64,000 bases of DNA from Liolophura sinensis (Eukaryota > Mollusca > Polyplacophora > Chitonida > Chitonidae), in the NCBI RefSeq assembly GCF_032854445.1, contig NC_088295.1:70398028-70462027 (forward strand), given 5' to 3'. Every line of letters begins with the position of its first letter. Within the stretch, counting starts at the first letter, position 1. The position numbers and the translations under genes are program-made. Positions 37,161-49,141 of this stretch are shown here, in pieces. A model generated the notes under the pieces. It saw only the letters and a program-made list of their open reading frames with translations. It did no database searches and was not told the DNA's origin.

Positions 37161-38150
37161 TATAATCTGCAGGCTATTCACCAGCCTCACCTACAACCTC
37201 TATCTCATCTTCCAGGTCACACAGCACGGGGGAAGACAACGTAGGTTGATTGACGCTGTCACTATTTAGTGTACTGTTTTCTGTTTGTTTAACCACATTC
37301 CGCCCCCTCCTTCTCAGAATCTGCCTCGGACCCCACCTCAGTGTCGACTTCATCATCACTCCCCCATAGCTCTGCTATGTGCTGCTCGTCCCTTCTCGCC
37401 TCATTTGCATTTTTGCGGCTTTCCGTCACCACACCATGCTTCACACGTGCAGCATACGACGAAACCCATAAACAACATCCTATGCAGGTAGTATTATTGA
37501 CATGCAAATTTGACATGTCATCACAATAGACCGCACGAAAAAGGGGCGCCTTGTGGCCGGACTGGCCGTACCACCTACATTCTGGCAAGGCAAGTAAACA
37601 AGACAGTGCCCCCGTAAAAGTTGATAAAGTTAGGTACATACCTTGTCTTGTGGCATCTAAACCTAATAACACAAAAGTCGGTTATTGCGTGAGAAAAATC
37701 ATTGTCCGCAAATCTGATCCTTTGCTCACTGACGCACAAGGCGTATGGTTTTAACGCCTCGATTATGATTTTGTCCGACCTTTCATCGCGGGCCCAGGGA
37801 ACAGTCACATTCATAAAACATGAATTTGTCGGTGCGATCTTCCACACTCCAAGGCCTGGCACAATCAAAAACTCCTTCCTGATCAAATCCTAATGAGCCG
37901 CTAGAATAGCAAGTCGAACATAGAAACACCCTTTAAAGTAGTTTTACTGGAAGCACAGGTTCTTCTTGATATCAATCACATCTGATAAGGCACCAATAAA
38001 ATCCCTTTGAACAACATTGGCGAAAGACTCACCTGATTTCCACGTCAAACACACTGACAAAGTTTTGTCAACTATTTTCGCAGAGTTGTACTGCATCGGG
38101 CGAGACATGATGCCTGCCCGTGCCACGGGTAGCATTCGTCACTGTCTTTA
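37161..38150 (-). mobile_element. LINE ORF1-like relic
   Basis: Minus-strand frames at 38135-37944, 37886-37575 and 37672-37289 read in order as an ORF1-type protein: an N-terminal part starting MSRPMQYNSAKI, then RFRCHKTRYVPNFINFYGG, then a decayed zinc knuckle (ECRWYGQSGHKAP) and an acidic tail. The same middle motif appears at 40146-39961, where the CCHC knuckle is intact, so both are ORF1 copies from related LINEs. Several frame breaks are present. The EN part at 35131-36245 may be the downstream ORF2 of the same insertion. Confidence 0.65.
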
Positions 38151-38359
38151 AGAATAATAGCCCCTAAAGATTCAATAAATCCGCTGAATCAAGGATTGTC
38201 AGTAGCGCACAGCAACAACAACAACGTACTGCTGCAGAGTACACTGAAAACACATCCGCACTTACCGAAAGACAAGCCGGACTTTTCCAACTGGAGTAAT
38301 TGGAGTTAAATGATAAAATAAATTAATCAATCTCACAGTAAATTTTTGCAAACTAATAA

Positions 38360-38422
38360 CGCCCAACTTGGGCCCACTACCCGGAGAAGAGTGTCGTGCT
38401 CTACCGACTGACACAGCAGGGA
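38360..38422 (-). pseudogene. tRNA-Lys relic in the inverted decayed repeat
   Basis: It keeps GTCAGTCGGTAGAGCACGA and the 3' strand GTTGGGCG. About 10 nt are lost around the anticodon and T arms. The 5' flank gtataatttcaaca matches the array flank gtgtaatttcaaca. Confidence 0.78.
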
Positions 38423-38598
38423 TGTTGAAATTATACATTCAGAAGTAAAACTTTGTACTTCATGATAGATTTAGCATCATCATTTAAGTTTTTAATCTAC
38501 AAAGAGTAATTGAAGGTAAACAACAATAAAATAAATCAATCAATCATTTACTCCATTTTTGAATTCGGACAAAAAAAAGAGATCTTTAAAATAAATGA

Positions 38599-38671
38599 TA
38601 CCCAACGTGAGGCCCTAACCCACGACACATAGATTAATAGTCTCGTGCTCTACAAACTGGCATAACCGCAC
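38599..38671 (-). pseudogene. tRNA-Lys relic in the inverted decayed repeat
   Basis: About 73 nt with GTAGAGCACGAGACTATTAA and TCGTGGGTTAGGGCC, a clear but mutated tRNA-Lys body. The anticodon position reads ATT. Confidence 0.8.
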
Positions 38672-38975
38672 TATTGAAAATATGCTTTCCCGGCAAGTGA
38701 CGGTGAGAGCAACAATGACTAGGGCAATATAACAATATAACAACAATTATTTATTGGAATACCTGATAAATTTAGAATTATAAATTAAGTTTCAGTCATC
38801 AAACTGTAACTGGAGTTAAGGAACATTAAGGCAATCAATCAAAAAGTAAATTTTTGAAGTGGAAAATTTTGACAAGAAAAAGATGTAAAAACTAATTAAG
38901 GTCAACTTCATTTACACTAATCAATGAAAAAGTAAATTGTTGGAGTGCAAAATTAGTTTCTATGTTGAATATGTA

Positions 38976-40190
38976 ACTTCCTGTGTACATCACAAATTGC
39001 ATAATCTCTTTTTAAAACATTCATCTCATCGACACCATCATTTTTAGCATTCATGTTTCAACCACACTTATCCAGTACGTTATTTTCCACAAAGTTAAAA
39101 TCACCCCCTAACGCGTTCACTGCTGGACATAAGTGCTTCCAAACTCGCTACAGATTCTTTTCTATCTTTAGCACAATTAGAGGAATACACACATACAAGA
39201 TTTAGGACAGTGTTGTTAATTTCTACCTTCATAGTTATGTTATGGCCATAGGAGCATCAATTTTGTTTTCGTATTACGCAATCTAAATTATAATGTATTA
39301 CAATTCACACCCCACAATCCTGTTTGTACCCTAAGCCCACCTGGTATCGCCAGGAATATTGAAAGTTTTTTTTCATTATAATTCATGAAATGTGTCTCTT
39401 TTAAGAAGAAAACGTCAATGTTATTATCTAGCACAAAATTCTTAACCTGAGCCTGCTTGTTAACATCATGTAAATCACTGACGTTTTAAGAACCAAAGCA
39501 AATTGTATCAGTTACAGACAGTATGGACAAAAGAAATAGGAGGACTTTCGTACCCTATGTTCTTATTGACATGAAGACATAGTGTTCGAGGCCTTTGACC
39601 CCTCCAGCACCATAATGGAACAGCCTTGAGACGTTGACGGAGACATCTCGTTCAAGCATATACCCTCAAGAACGGAATCCTCTGTAATGACAACACCTGG
39701 CGTGTCATCACCCATACTGGCCCTGCTTACACCATCTTCGTTTAGCTTAGCTCAGTTCTGATTAACAGATTCAGGTGAGTGAACATTATGTACCTCAACC
39801 TGTACTTCAATTATATTTTCCTTATCCGCTAATGGAATCGAACTCTCAGGGGCGGCTTGTTCGACGAGCACCGACTCCGATGATACCAAGCCTGGATTGT
39901 CACAGGCTATTCCATTTGTTTCACATTCTTTCTCACGGGTCATCTCACGGAGAGGGTTTTTCATGGGAGACCATTACAGTTATCACCCCATTTAGCTTTA
40001 CATTCGACTGCCTTGTGATGTTTTTGCCCACATTTCCTGCATTCATGGCTTTGACCAGGATATGTAAACATTATGACGTCACCACCAAAGTTGATGAAAT
40101 TCGGAACGTACCTAACTCTGTGACACCTGAAGCGATATACACGCATGCCTGTACATTTATAACGACATGGAGTAAAACTTGATTAGTCTT
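38976..40190 (-). mobile_element. LINE relic: ORF1 zinc-knuckle end and start of the ORF2 endonuclease
   Basis: On the minus strand, 40146-39961 reads RFRCHRVRYVPNFINFGGD, then a zinc knuckle CRKCGQKHHKAVEC (C-x2-C-x4-H-x4-C). A less conserved ORF1 tail follows to about 39752. Further left, about 39500-39000, are endonuclease-like blocks (DNNIDVFFLKETH, then FLAIPGGLRVQTGLWG). It separates two parts of the decayed tRNA repeat, so it probably inserted into it. It is truncated and broken. Confidence 0.7.
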
Positions 40191-40194
40191 ACTC

Positions 40195-40503
40195 ATTATA
40201 TCTGGATTTCTTATATTGACAAACTTTAATGTGACGCGCTTCTGTTAAAGACATGTATTTATTCCGGCAAGTGATGGTGAGAACAATAATGGCTAGGCCA
40301 ATATACCATGATTCTGTAACAGCACCTGATCTATTTAGTTCATTAATTAAATTAAATCATTAATTAAGTTTTAATCTTCAAATAAGATTGTAGTTAAACA
40401 ACAATAAAATAAGTCAATAAACCAAAAAGAATATTTTTGGAGCGCAAAATTTGGGGAAGAAAGATATCTTAAAAGTAACGACGGCCAACGTGGGGCTTTC
40501 GAT
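40195..40503 (-). repeat. Decayed minus-strand relative of the tRNA-Lys repeat, right part
   Basis: The reverse complement has gccccacgttggccgtcg (a tRNA 3' end), then attttgcgctccaaaaat, ttgttgtttaactacaatct and cttgccggaataaatacatg, in array order. The tRNA is cut off at its T arm near 40503. Confidence 0.78.
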
Positions 40504-42261
40504 TTGAACTCACTTGAACTATTTTCACATTCTGCTACCGTGCCATTGTTTGGGATACTGTCAAGCATGCTCTGGTCAAACATAAACTTTAGCCCAAGGG
40601 CTGTGAAATGGATGTATTGCTCTTCTCCTTTTTTCCTTTTTCATGTAACTAATGATCAACTGTCTTCTAGTGCAATTCATTGGTCTTCTCCACCCACAAA
40701 GTGGCTATCAGTTATTCTGTTTGTAATGGAGGACCCGGCCCTACCTCATTATGACATGACTTAAGAGAATACATTGCACCAGAATGTCATATTATGATAT
40801 ACTGTAAGATTGTAGACATTTGTAGACAACTAAGTCGGCACCATTTCTATTTTTCGGTTCACGTGAGCATGAAGATCTTCATTATTTGTGCCACTAACGT
40901 ATGTGGCAAAATATCATAATCCATGTTTTGGTCCTTACACCGTATAGTTGTATCTCAACAATTCAAATATGGCAAGGAGAGATAAAATACATGTAAAATC
41001 TGTCAACCATTTTTCAATCTTTTCAGGATTATATCCAAATGTTCATTGCACATAGCAAACGTAATTAACAGCTCGTTTCACAATTAAACACATAACTTCT
41101 TCAACGGGCCACGAAAAACTTTGTATATTGGGTTTGTTGGCATTCACGCAATTAGGAAGATCAACTATTGGGCAGTAACCCAAGATTTTCAGAGGAAGTG
41201 CGGTACTCCTAGTTTTCCAAGAGACGGAGTATTGGGTAAGCCTACCGCAGTATACAATTTTTGAAAATACCCCACACTTCACTATTTTGGGCCCCAGCCA
41301 TACACCTGAAAAGTGTGGAGTTGATTGAGTGAAGGGGGTTGAAAAAATCGAAAGACATACATGTGGATACATGTATAGGCCTACATAGATACAGGGATTC
41401 TTGTAGTTACATATAGGATTACAAGTGTATGATTGTAAATGTAGATTGCTCAGAATTACGACATGTCATAACATTCTAGAACAAATTAATTATTTCAGCT
41501 CTTCCTCACGAGGAATGAATCTTTAAGACGCTCATAGGTCTACATTTATTTATAACACCTCAACCTGTAGGCCTACTGAGTTTATTCCAATAACTAACTC
41601 ACTGACAACTTTACCTTTTTATTTTGTTTTAATAGCAGAGGTTGCAGTATTATTTCATTCTATGGTAACTTGCCTAATGCGACTGGTGATCTTTTTTTTA
41701 TCTGTCCAAACATTTCTTCATACACGAACAACTGCCGTTTTGTGATCAAAACATAATAGGGCCTGCGTTTGTTTTGCTAAATCCAAATGCAGGTCAACAT
41801 TAGAAGACAAAAGTTTATTATTTGTGCTTTATTTTTTGGCAGTACATAATATAAATCTAAAGTGTTTTTGAACATAAGCTTTCCTCGTGATCGTTGCATT
41901 TGATTGCATTGCCTTTTTTAGCCCTTGCTACATCTTCTTCATGGCAAACACTAGAGAATGTGACAGATACAAATATCACAGAGGTCATTCTCCACGATTG
42001 CGGGTGCAGAAGCCTTTACTGTAACCTTCAGTTTCTGAAAACTAATACGTCGTGGAGGTCGGGCGCGTAAACTGAGTTGGAGATCTACTTTCAATTTTGA
42101 CTGAACTGTTTGCTTTAAATCTCACATGGCTTTCAGAAATTTAGGCGTTACACAAATGGTCATGAGTATGCAGTACGCTATGCTTTAATTTTCGAAGCGT
42201 ATCATCTATTTTTTAAGCGCATTTACTCCTGCACGCCCCTTAATTATCTTTGGCACTGGGG
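40504..42261. other. Unassigned 1.76-kb stretch
   Basis: I see no recognisable gene or repeat. An 86-codon + strand frame at 40504-40764 has no family signature I know. The rest is AT-rich with many stops. Confidence 0.5.
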
Positions 42262-42690
42262 TCAAGGTCAAATATAAGCGTCATGTCCGACATTCGTATA
42301 CCATTCGAAGGCAGTAAAGGGCGTTCAAGTCGATAATCGCAAGATCCATTTCCAAACAACGTTTAACACTAGCTCCCAAAGACAAAGGTATTTAAGAAAT
42401 TATACAAATAAGAAATAAAGCCGGTAACGCACAAGAGAGAAGCGCTCATCAGTTATCAATGATGCCGGGCAGACTGTAGATATTCCAAGCATGAATTGCA
42501 TATCAAAGTTCAAATTCGTAGTCCATGATTGAGTTCCAGGTCAAATAACAATTAAACAAGGTGTCTCAGTCGCGCTTTGATCGCAACTCTTCATAAAGGT
42601 ATCGTGCAGATGTAATGAGCATGGCTGCCTTTACCATTCCTAGCCCCAGGTTGAGCGGGATTAGATACAGTTCGAAAATGACAAGCGTTA
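42262..42690 (-). repeat. Unclassified dispersed element, copy 3
   Basis: The most complete reversed copy. It matches 33294-33702 from the gcttatatt end (here aaatataagcgtcatgtccg on the + strand) to the aactgtatctaat and cctggggctagg blocks. It has no TA tract. Confidence 0.75.
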
Positions 42691-43081
42691 CAAACCGAAC
42701 AGATTGTGATTCAAAAGTAACGTCTTTCCCGTTAATATGTAAGGATCTCATACTACAAGAGGCGCCATCTATGATGTTACCCATGACATGCTGGTTCTGT
42801 ATAAAAGCTGTCTACAACATAGACGGATACACTCGGCAACCAGCGCCATCTATGTTGTTAAATACAATGTACGCGATAGATATGTACATCAGGATAACAG
42901 GGCCGTCTATGTGGTTGATCACAATGCAGATCGCCAGAGATTCTGAACGCTCTCTCCATACCTGCCAACAAGGGTGTTATACTCATTGTAAAATTTGAGA
43001 AACTTAGAATGAAGGTTTTTGATGGAGTATCCTTGACAAACTAGATTTTAAACTAACAGCTTCTGACGCAGATTAAAGTCA
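42691..43081. other. Unassigned stretch
   Basis: No gene seen. The motif gcgccatctatg occurs twice (near 42761 and 42843), with a related gccgtctatgtggtt near 42902. Confidence 0.4.
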
Positions 43082-45190
43082 TCACAATTTACGCAAGATC
43101 TGCCAAATGCTATATACAAGGCGAGATATGTATACGCCATATGTAGGACCCTTTGGTATATTGCTATCCAAATAAGGATAATTTACAATATCAAAATTGA
43201 AATTATCCCTTTTGTCGTAAAGGTGGCGTGAAAGGAGACCTTGTCCGTCTTTGTACAGATATAAATCCAAATAAGATGTACCATCAGGACTATCTGTTGT
43301 CTCCTTTAAATCCAATGAAGGCGGATAGATTTCCTTCACCGCTTCAGCAATATGGAGGTTAATTAACGCCAGGAGATCATGAATATACCGCTTGGTAAAT
43401 GAAAAGGATCGAGCTGTAAAGATATCACTTTTAAGTAATTTCTGCATATAGTCGTATTCATATGAAAACAGGTATAGGTCTGCCAAAAGAGGAGCACAAA
43501 CGGTACCCACTGGAATAGCTATGCACTGTTGGTAAATGGTATACCCGAATTTCACATAGATGTTATTAATGAGAAATTCAAGTAATTCAATAAATAATGT
43601 AATATCCCATGAGTGGTAACCTTTATAAAGAGTATAATTAAAGAAAGCCATATTGCTTCTGACGTTAATATAACGGTGATTTGTTTTAGTAAATACCGAG
43701 ACAATTAACGACGATATTCTTTCAATAAGATCTTTGTGAGGAATTGTAGTACGGAGAGTAGAGAAATCCCATGTGGATACGTCTTTGTACGGTATATGCA
43801 CATGAGCATCGAGTTGTAAGACGTTTGGAGTTGTTAAGAATCCACATGCAGTTGACATCTGAATTTTTTTGTTATGGCACAACAATACTTATTCCATAAT
43901 AACTTTACTTCTTGTAACGCTCTCGTAAGTAGGGTTGACAAGAGTTTGGTGGTACAACTGCTTGAACCCGCAATAAATCGAGCATTGTATTGGAATTTAC
44001 GCATTTTAAGGATCTAGTAAAGAGGTATTTCTGTATGACGAGTAGGTATATTTAGACGCCTTTCTTTAAAAAAGGTTTGGTGTTTATTAAATAGTTCCCC
44101 CAGAGTTCATGTAGTAGCAGAGTAGGTGGGTGTTGTTGTAGATGTACATTGCTCTTGAGCAAGAATTTGATAATAATAATTCTTGCAAATAAAGATGACA
44201 CCATTAGGAGCCTTGTCTGCTACAGTGATGACAAATTTACTAAGAAGGTCAATGAGTGTTTCTTTCACAGTGAGATCCTTCAGAACCTGATTAGGTAGAG
44301 CATCAGTGTCTACACGGTGTATAGCTAAACTAACCTTCTTTTTGACAATCTCAGTCCAATCGTTAAGTACCGAAGAATCCACTTTCTCCCGTTTTGACCA
44401 TTCTTTAACACAGTCCTCAAGCACCGAGATGATATTTTTTATGCCAGATCTAATGTTGACATTTCTCCCCTCTCCACACCCAGGACCTCTCAGAAAGAGA
44501 CTCCCTCGACCACGATTCTGAATAACATTAAGGTCACTAGTCAGGATATGTCAACATTTGTCGTAGGTAAAAACTGAGGATTCACAATAACAGTTATAGC
44601 CGCCAGAAGTATACGTAGACAAATCGAACTCCTTGATGGCCTGGGAATAATTGAAATTTTGGAAGCGATAGGCTTTTATAGGACATGCAAGGGGGCTCTT
44701 GGATATTAAAATAATTAGGCACAGCACTACGAATATCAGGTTAATTAAAGATGCGTGGTAGGTTAATTAAATCAAGGCCTCTGTCCAAAAACCCTATCCT
44801 CAGAAAGAGTCGATCGCACTGAGTTTCAATTGTAGTTACAGGGCGATACAATCGAAGATACGACAAGTCTTGACACAGACGCACAAGGCGCGGTGGAACA
44901 TTAAAATGAACTACCTGTTTTAGCAAATTCAATGGCAGTGCATATGATACTGTGCGTAGAGCATGCATGCTATTGGTGCCACACGACAATCCTACTAAAT
45001 AGCTGACTGTAACGTGTTTGTGAACCATGTTTCTATTGAACTTCCTCCTACCATGACCGGGAGATCTACGTTTATGGCATTTGAATAAATTTGTTATGGT
45101 GGAGTCAGCAACCGTCTGATAACCTCCACATTCATTATTTTCACCATTTTGATCACTAACAGAGCGCTCGATTGCCATAAGGCGGGCCAA
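43082..45190 (-). mobile_element. Degenerate Penelope-like or related reverse transcriptase element
   Basis: Minus-strand frames line up as one old protein, read right to left. 45190-44741 is an N-terminal part of unknown kind. Near 44660-44540 is YSQAIKEFDLSTYTSGGYNC. 44424-44107 has FVITVADKAPNGVIFICKNY. The 267-codon frame 43885-43082 has WDFSTLRTTIPH (residues 39-50), QQCIAIPVGTVCAPLLADLY (119-138), RYIHDLLALI (166-175), then KEIYPPSLDLK and SYLDL. This layout fits the RTs with an STLYT-type motif found in many invertebrate genomes, which I place nearest Penelope-like elements. The frame is interrupted and the catalytic box looks altered, so it is inactive. No GIY-YIG endonuclease was recognised. 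Confidence 0.65.
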
Positions 45191-45216
45191 AATATCATTA
45201 GGAGGTGTTCAACTGT

Positions 45217-45362
45217 ACGTGGGAAGGTCTGACAGCAACCTGCGGATGGCCGTGGGTTTCCCCCGGGCTCTGCCCGATTTCCTCCTACCAAAATGTTGGC
45301 AGCTGTCGTATAAGTGAAATATGAGTACGGCGTAAAACACAAATCAAATAAATAAATAAATA
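45217..45362 (+). mobile_element. SINE (family 1) 3' half
   Basis: Runs from tacgtgggaaggtctg through gcaacctgcggatggccgtg and gagtacggcgtaaaac to an AAAT tail. The head is missing. Confidence 0.85.
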
Positions 45363-45834
45363 TTAGGAGCTTTAAAATACATGGACGTAGGCTACCTTAC
45401 ATGGTGTAAATCAAGGTCACAGGCAATCAAGGTACCGACTGATATGTGACATTTACCGTCATGATCCTCAAGGGCAAGCGCATTCGATAACCTTTCGTGA
45501 CACGAAACTAAACGAATGATAAATGAAAGCATGACTCCAAACATAATTCAAATTTTTATTCAGTGCATAATGATAACATATAAATCCCAACAAAACAATG
45601 AAAAAAACATTACGAAAGGAAGCTAATATTTGACCATAACACGGTCTATTTCGTTAAGCGCACCGACACGTCGTACTTGGGTGAAACTACTTCCGGCAAT
45701 TTCTTCACATTTTTTCATGCCTCTATAATGGGCCTCTGGCGAGCCTCACTAATATACCCATAAAAACAATTGTATTGTGGCAGTAGCAACACTGATCACC
45801 CTGTGTCGCCCATTTTAACGAAGGGGTGGTTCTA
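45363..45834. other. Unassigned stretch
   Basis: No gene or repeat recognised. Confidence 0.4.
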
Positions 45835-46216
45835 CTAATAATTTTTGTGAAAAGTTGCGAAATTTCCTTTCCAATAAAACCACGAGCAGTTAAGGACTGA
45901 AACCAGTAGGGATTTAAACAACAGATTTGGGGCTACAAGTTCCCCTTCTAGCAACGTGACGTTCCGTGATTTGTGTAAAGCAAGCCGTGACATAGATAGG
46001 ACTGTGTTTATGAATGCCACATTTAACTTCTTGAAATTTATCGACAGACCAAACAGCATAAGATGTTGATGGGATAAGTCTATAAATGCTGGTATGTTCC
46101 AGTTGAAACAAGGTCTTTGTAAAATCTGGAGTGTAGTGAACAAAATCTCTTTTTGCTGGACGGTTTACAAACACATGACATGTCTTACGTATACGCATTG
46201 CAGAAAACTCACACAA
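45835..46216 (-). other. Unrecognised minus-strand coding-like block
   Basis: Two overlapping minus-strand frames (46216-45914, 100 codons, and 46143-45835, 102 codons) stay open over the same stretch. The composition looks protein-like, with blocks such as DFVHYTPDFTKTLFQLEH and HKHSPIYVTACFTQ. I do not recognise a family. It could be a relic of a host gene or of another element. No start or splice signals decide this. Confidence 0.2.
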
Positions 46217-46845
46217 CTGATTTAACCATTCCTATGCTGAAGAGCTTCTCTCTTGTAAACACCACGCTGTGTAACATTGCCGTTTAGTTGGGTTGATTCT
46301 GGTTCTTGGTAGTTAAGGAAATTCAAGGTCAGTAACTGTTTAAATCTACATCGGTAAAAATATTTCCTCAATATCCGACAAATATACAGGCCTATCTATT
46401 TCTGACCCGCTTATACAGGTTCCCGGTGGGTGAAAAAGAGTACAGGTGTACAGATCCCCCTTTCACAGTTAACAGTGGCTGACATTCCTGATTGTCTATC
46501 TAGTTTAATTTCTTTAACCATTCGGCTGGAACTGCCGATTTCAGACTATTATAAGGCTTTATAACCTTATCGGGCTGCGCTTGTACCATTTCTACGATGA
46601 CACTATCCGGCAGGAAGCCTGAATTAACGACGTACAAATAGTCTTTGAAAAAGAACAATTTTGAAACAACAGAAATGTTTGATAGTAGTATTCTACCGTC
46701 AGTTGTAATTCTAGGATTGTGTAGTTAGAGTTATCGCCGGAGAAAAACTGCTCAGTCTCCGCCATTTTTCCGTCAGCTTGACAAGGCAAGATCGCGTGAC
46801 AGATTATGCAAGTGTCAGTTATTCAAACAAAAATTAACAGGTGTG
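46217..46845. other. Unassigned stretch
   Basis: No recognisable gene. A 65-codon minus frame at 46592-46789 has no known signature. Confidence 0.4.
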
Positions 46846-47092
46846 TAAGTTTTCATCAAGCTTGGTAGCATGAACAATGATGGTATTAGCGTGTGTAATC
46901 AGAGCAGTTATGTAATGTTTACGTGTCATAAGTTTTCATCAAGCTTGGTAGCACGAACAATGATAGTGTTAGCGTGTGTAATCAGAGCAGTTACGTAATG
47001 TTTACGTGTCATAAGTTTTCATCAAGCTTGGTAGCACGAACAATGATAGTGTTAGCGTGTGTAATCAGAGCAGTTACGTAATGTTTACGTGT
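46846..47092 (+). repeat. Minisatellite, 83-bp unit, three copies
   Basis: Units start at 46846, 46929 and 47012 with taagttttcatcaagcttgg. The second and third are almost identical and the first has a few changes. Confidence 0.93.
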
Positions 47093-48453
47093 GCTCGAAC
47101 AGCTGATCGATTGTGCAGGAACGCACATGGCTGCGGCCTAGCTGTAATGGTTCGCTCTCAGTAAGCAATACCACATATCGTAGCTCCAATCGGATGTATA
47201 ACACTGCCTCATCTTATACATAAGTTGTAAGATAACGAAACAGTGTTAACAGTTCTTATGAAGTCAAATACTGTACTGAGTAGGTTGTACAATCCTAATA
47301 GGGTCTGTAACCATGGCAACTTCATGTATGGACTGTTTGCACTGTATAAGTTACCCCCCCCCCCCCCCCTTGGCTAGAAATTCAATTCTTTACAACGATG
47401 TACCTGTTTGGTCATATTACATGTATAATGTAAAATAAGAAAACTGTAAATTACTATGGTTTAGTGTGTTGGCCATTAATACTGATTACTGTCAGTGTAA
47501 TGCACACCCATGCAATTTGATAAATAATTAATATAACACGATGTTTGACTTTCTTTAGTATGAGACCTTTAGTAAGTTATGCTATTGCGAGATATCCCAG
47601 TAGGGTCCTGTCAGCAACTATAGGCAGCATTTGGGGTAAGATGGTCACATTGTCTGCTTGTGGTCATGAACCATCATGGTTTATTAGGACCTGTGTGTAG
47701 TAGAACATGTGCTGCAGTGTTTTCAAACAGCCATGTTGTTTTGATGCTGTATAAAAACACGGTACTTGGGCCGCCCCATTAGATAATGGTGATATAGCTA
47801 AAACAACATAGCTGTTCATGTAGTCAGTTAAGCATGTTACATTGAGCAAAGTATTGTATCGGAATAATTGATGTTTTGTTATTCACGTGTAATTGCTAAT
47901 AGAAGCACCTTACTTATAATACATCTATATTGATTTCTAGTTCTACACTTCGTTTCTTTTGAAAGTTTATTGTTTTAAGTTAAGAATATAACGAACAGGG
48001 TTATCCCCACAGGTAGTAAACGCAGCCTGCATCAGAGATTTATGATCATACACTGTAAAAAGTATATGAGTCATGCGTCACAGCAGTACCACATATAGCT
48101 GGCAATGTGTAATACACATATCGCCACTTTACTTAATAATACTGTAAAAGTACTAAGTGTTGTTCTGATATGCTTGTCTTCTAAGGTCTTTCTGTCTCTC
48201 TGTACCACCTGTATGCGGTGACATGGGTATATAAAAGAGCGTCAGTCCAGAATGAGTTTTGGAGTCTTTTTATTCCACGTGATTTACATAAATATCAAAG
48301 TATACATTGAATAAATGATACATGTACATAACAGTCATGTGTGTGTGGTGTGTAGTTATTTATTCTAATATCAGCCACCCCATAATATTTGTTTTGAACA
48401 GAATAGCGAGCAAGCACTGCTTAATTAGTGCATACTTCTTTATCTTCTTACAG
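47093..48453. other. Unassigned stretch with a C tract
   Basis: No gene recognised. A run of about 17 C lies at 47353-47369. The stretch is AT-rich and ends in a pyrimidine-rich acceptor-like signal (ttctttatcttcttacag). Confidence 0.4.
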
Positions 48454-48665
48454 GAGCGTTTAGTAGCATGTTATCGGTGCTATTAGCACATGAGTCCGAT
48501 TGACATGTATACGGCTATACGGACATTCACCCTTGGCCTCCATACAAGTACAAATGGAGAGTGGATACCCGTCGGAGTTTTTGAGCCAAGTTTTAGAACT
48601 GTACAAAGATACTCTCGACAACTATAATGTGTTTCCTACACAGGACATGTTTTCTCCAATAACTG
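48454..48665 (+). CDS. Candidate host exon holding a start codon (first 37 codons of an unknown protein)
   Basis: The exon would begin after a good acceptor (tatcttcttacag, ending 48453) and end before a donor (gtatgt, 48666). The ATG at 48554 is preceded in frame by three stops (two TAG and a TGA), which fits a 5' UTR, and is followed by 37 open codons beginning MESGYPSEFLSQVLELYKDT. The residue mix (acidic, aromatic, a helix-like SQVLELYKDTLDNY segment) looks like real protein. It ends in phase 1. The next exon is unknown; 55340 is a weak candidate. No family is recognised, and chance is not excluded. Confidence 0.35.
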
Positions 48666-49141
48666 GTATGTTTTTCTGACAACAATCGTATGCCCAAGAA
48701 ATTGACTTGTTCACAATGCCTCACTATTGATTTTATGGTCACTTCTTAAAACAAAACACGTACGACTGAAGTTACTCAAGGCCGACTCGAACAAGGCTCG
48801 TGCAACTAAAAGACACAAACCCTACAGACCTGCTTTCCCCACCCACCGCACCGCCACCATATGCCTCTACTCGCTTTAGAATAGATTTATTATTGCCATA
48901 AAGGTTTCCACGGTAGATGCTCCTCGGCCATCGGCCAACACCCTTCTCTACATAAGGAAGGAAGCAATTTTGCCCTTGCACGTTTAGGAATGGCCTTCGA
49001 TGTTTTCACAGTCTTTCATCATACTTATAGGCTGTGTTGTGGTTGACCCAAGAAAGTTTAGCGTCAATCATTGATGCATTAAGCAATGATGACAGCAGAA
49101 ATATTAGGAATGGGCACAGCAGTTTTCTATGACCGGAAAAA
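48666..49141. other. Unassigned stretch (possible intron)
   Basis: No gene or repeat recognised. If the exon at 48454-48665 is real, this is the start of its intron. Confidence 0.35.

Larger units (their letters stand above)
38290..38975 (-). repeat. Decayed minus-strand relative of the tRNA-Lys repeat, left part
   Basis: The reverse complement follows the array unit: tRNA-like block, tttaaagatctctttttttgt spacer start, ttgattgatttattttattg, ttactctttgtagatt, aaatgatgatgctaaa, then cttgccggg and the next tRNA-like block. The spacers are shorter than in the array (about 175 bp between the two tRNA relics) and heavily mutated. A third, more eroded tRNA end lies near 38900. The family therefore existed long before the present array was homogenised. 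Confidence 0.8.

Noticed and set aside
37285-37529. Proline- and serine-rich + strand frames
   Set aside because: They are antisense to the better-supported LINE ORF1 relic.
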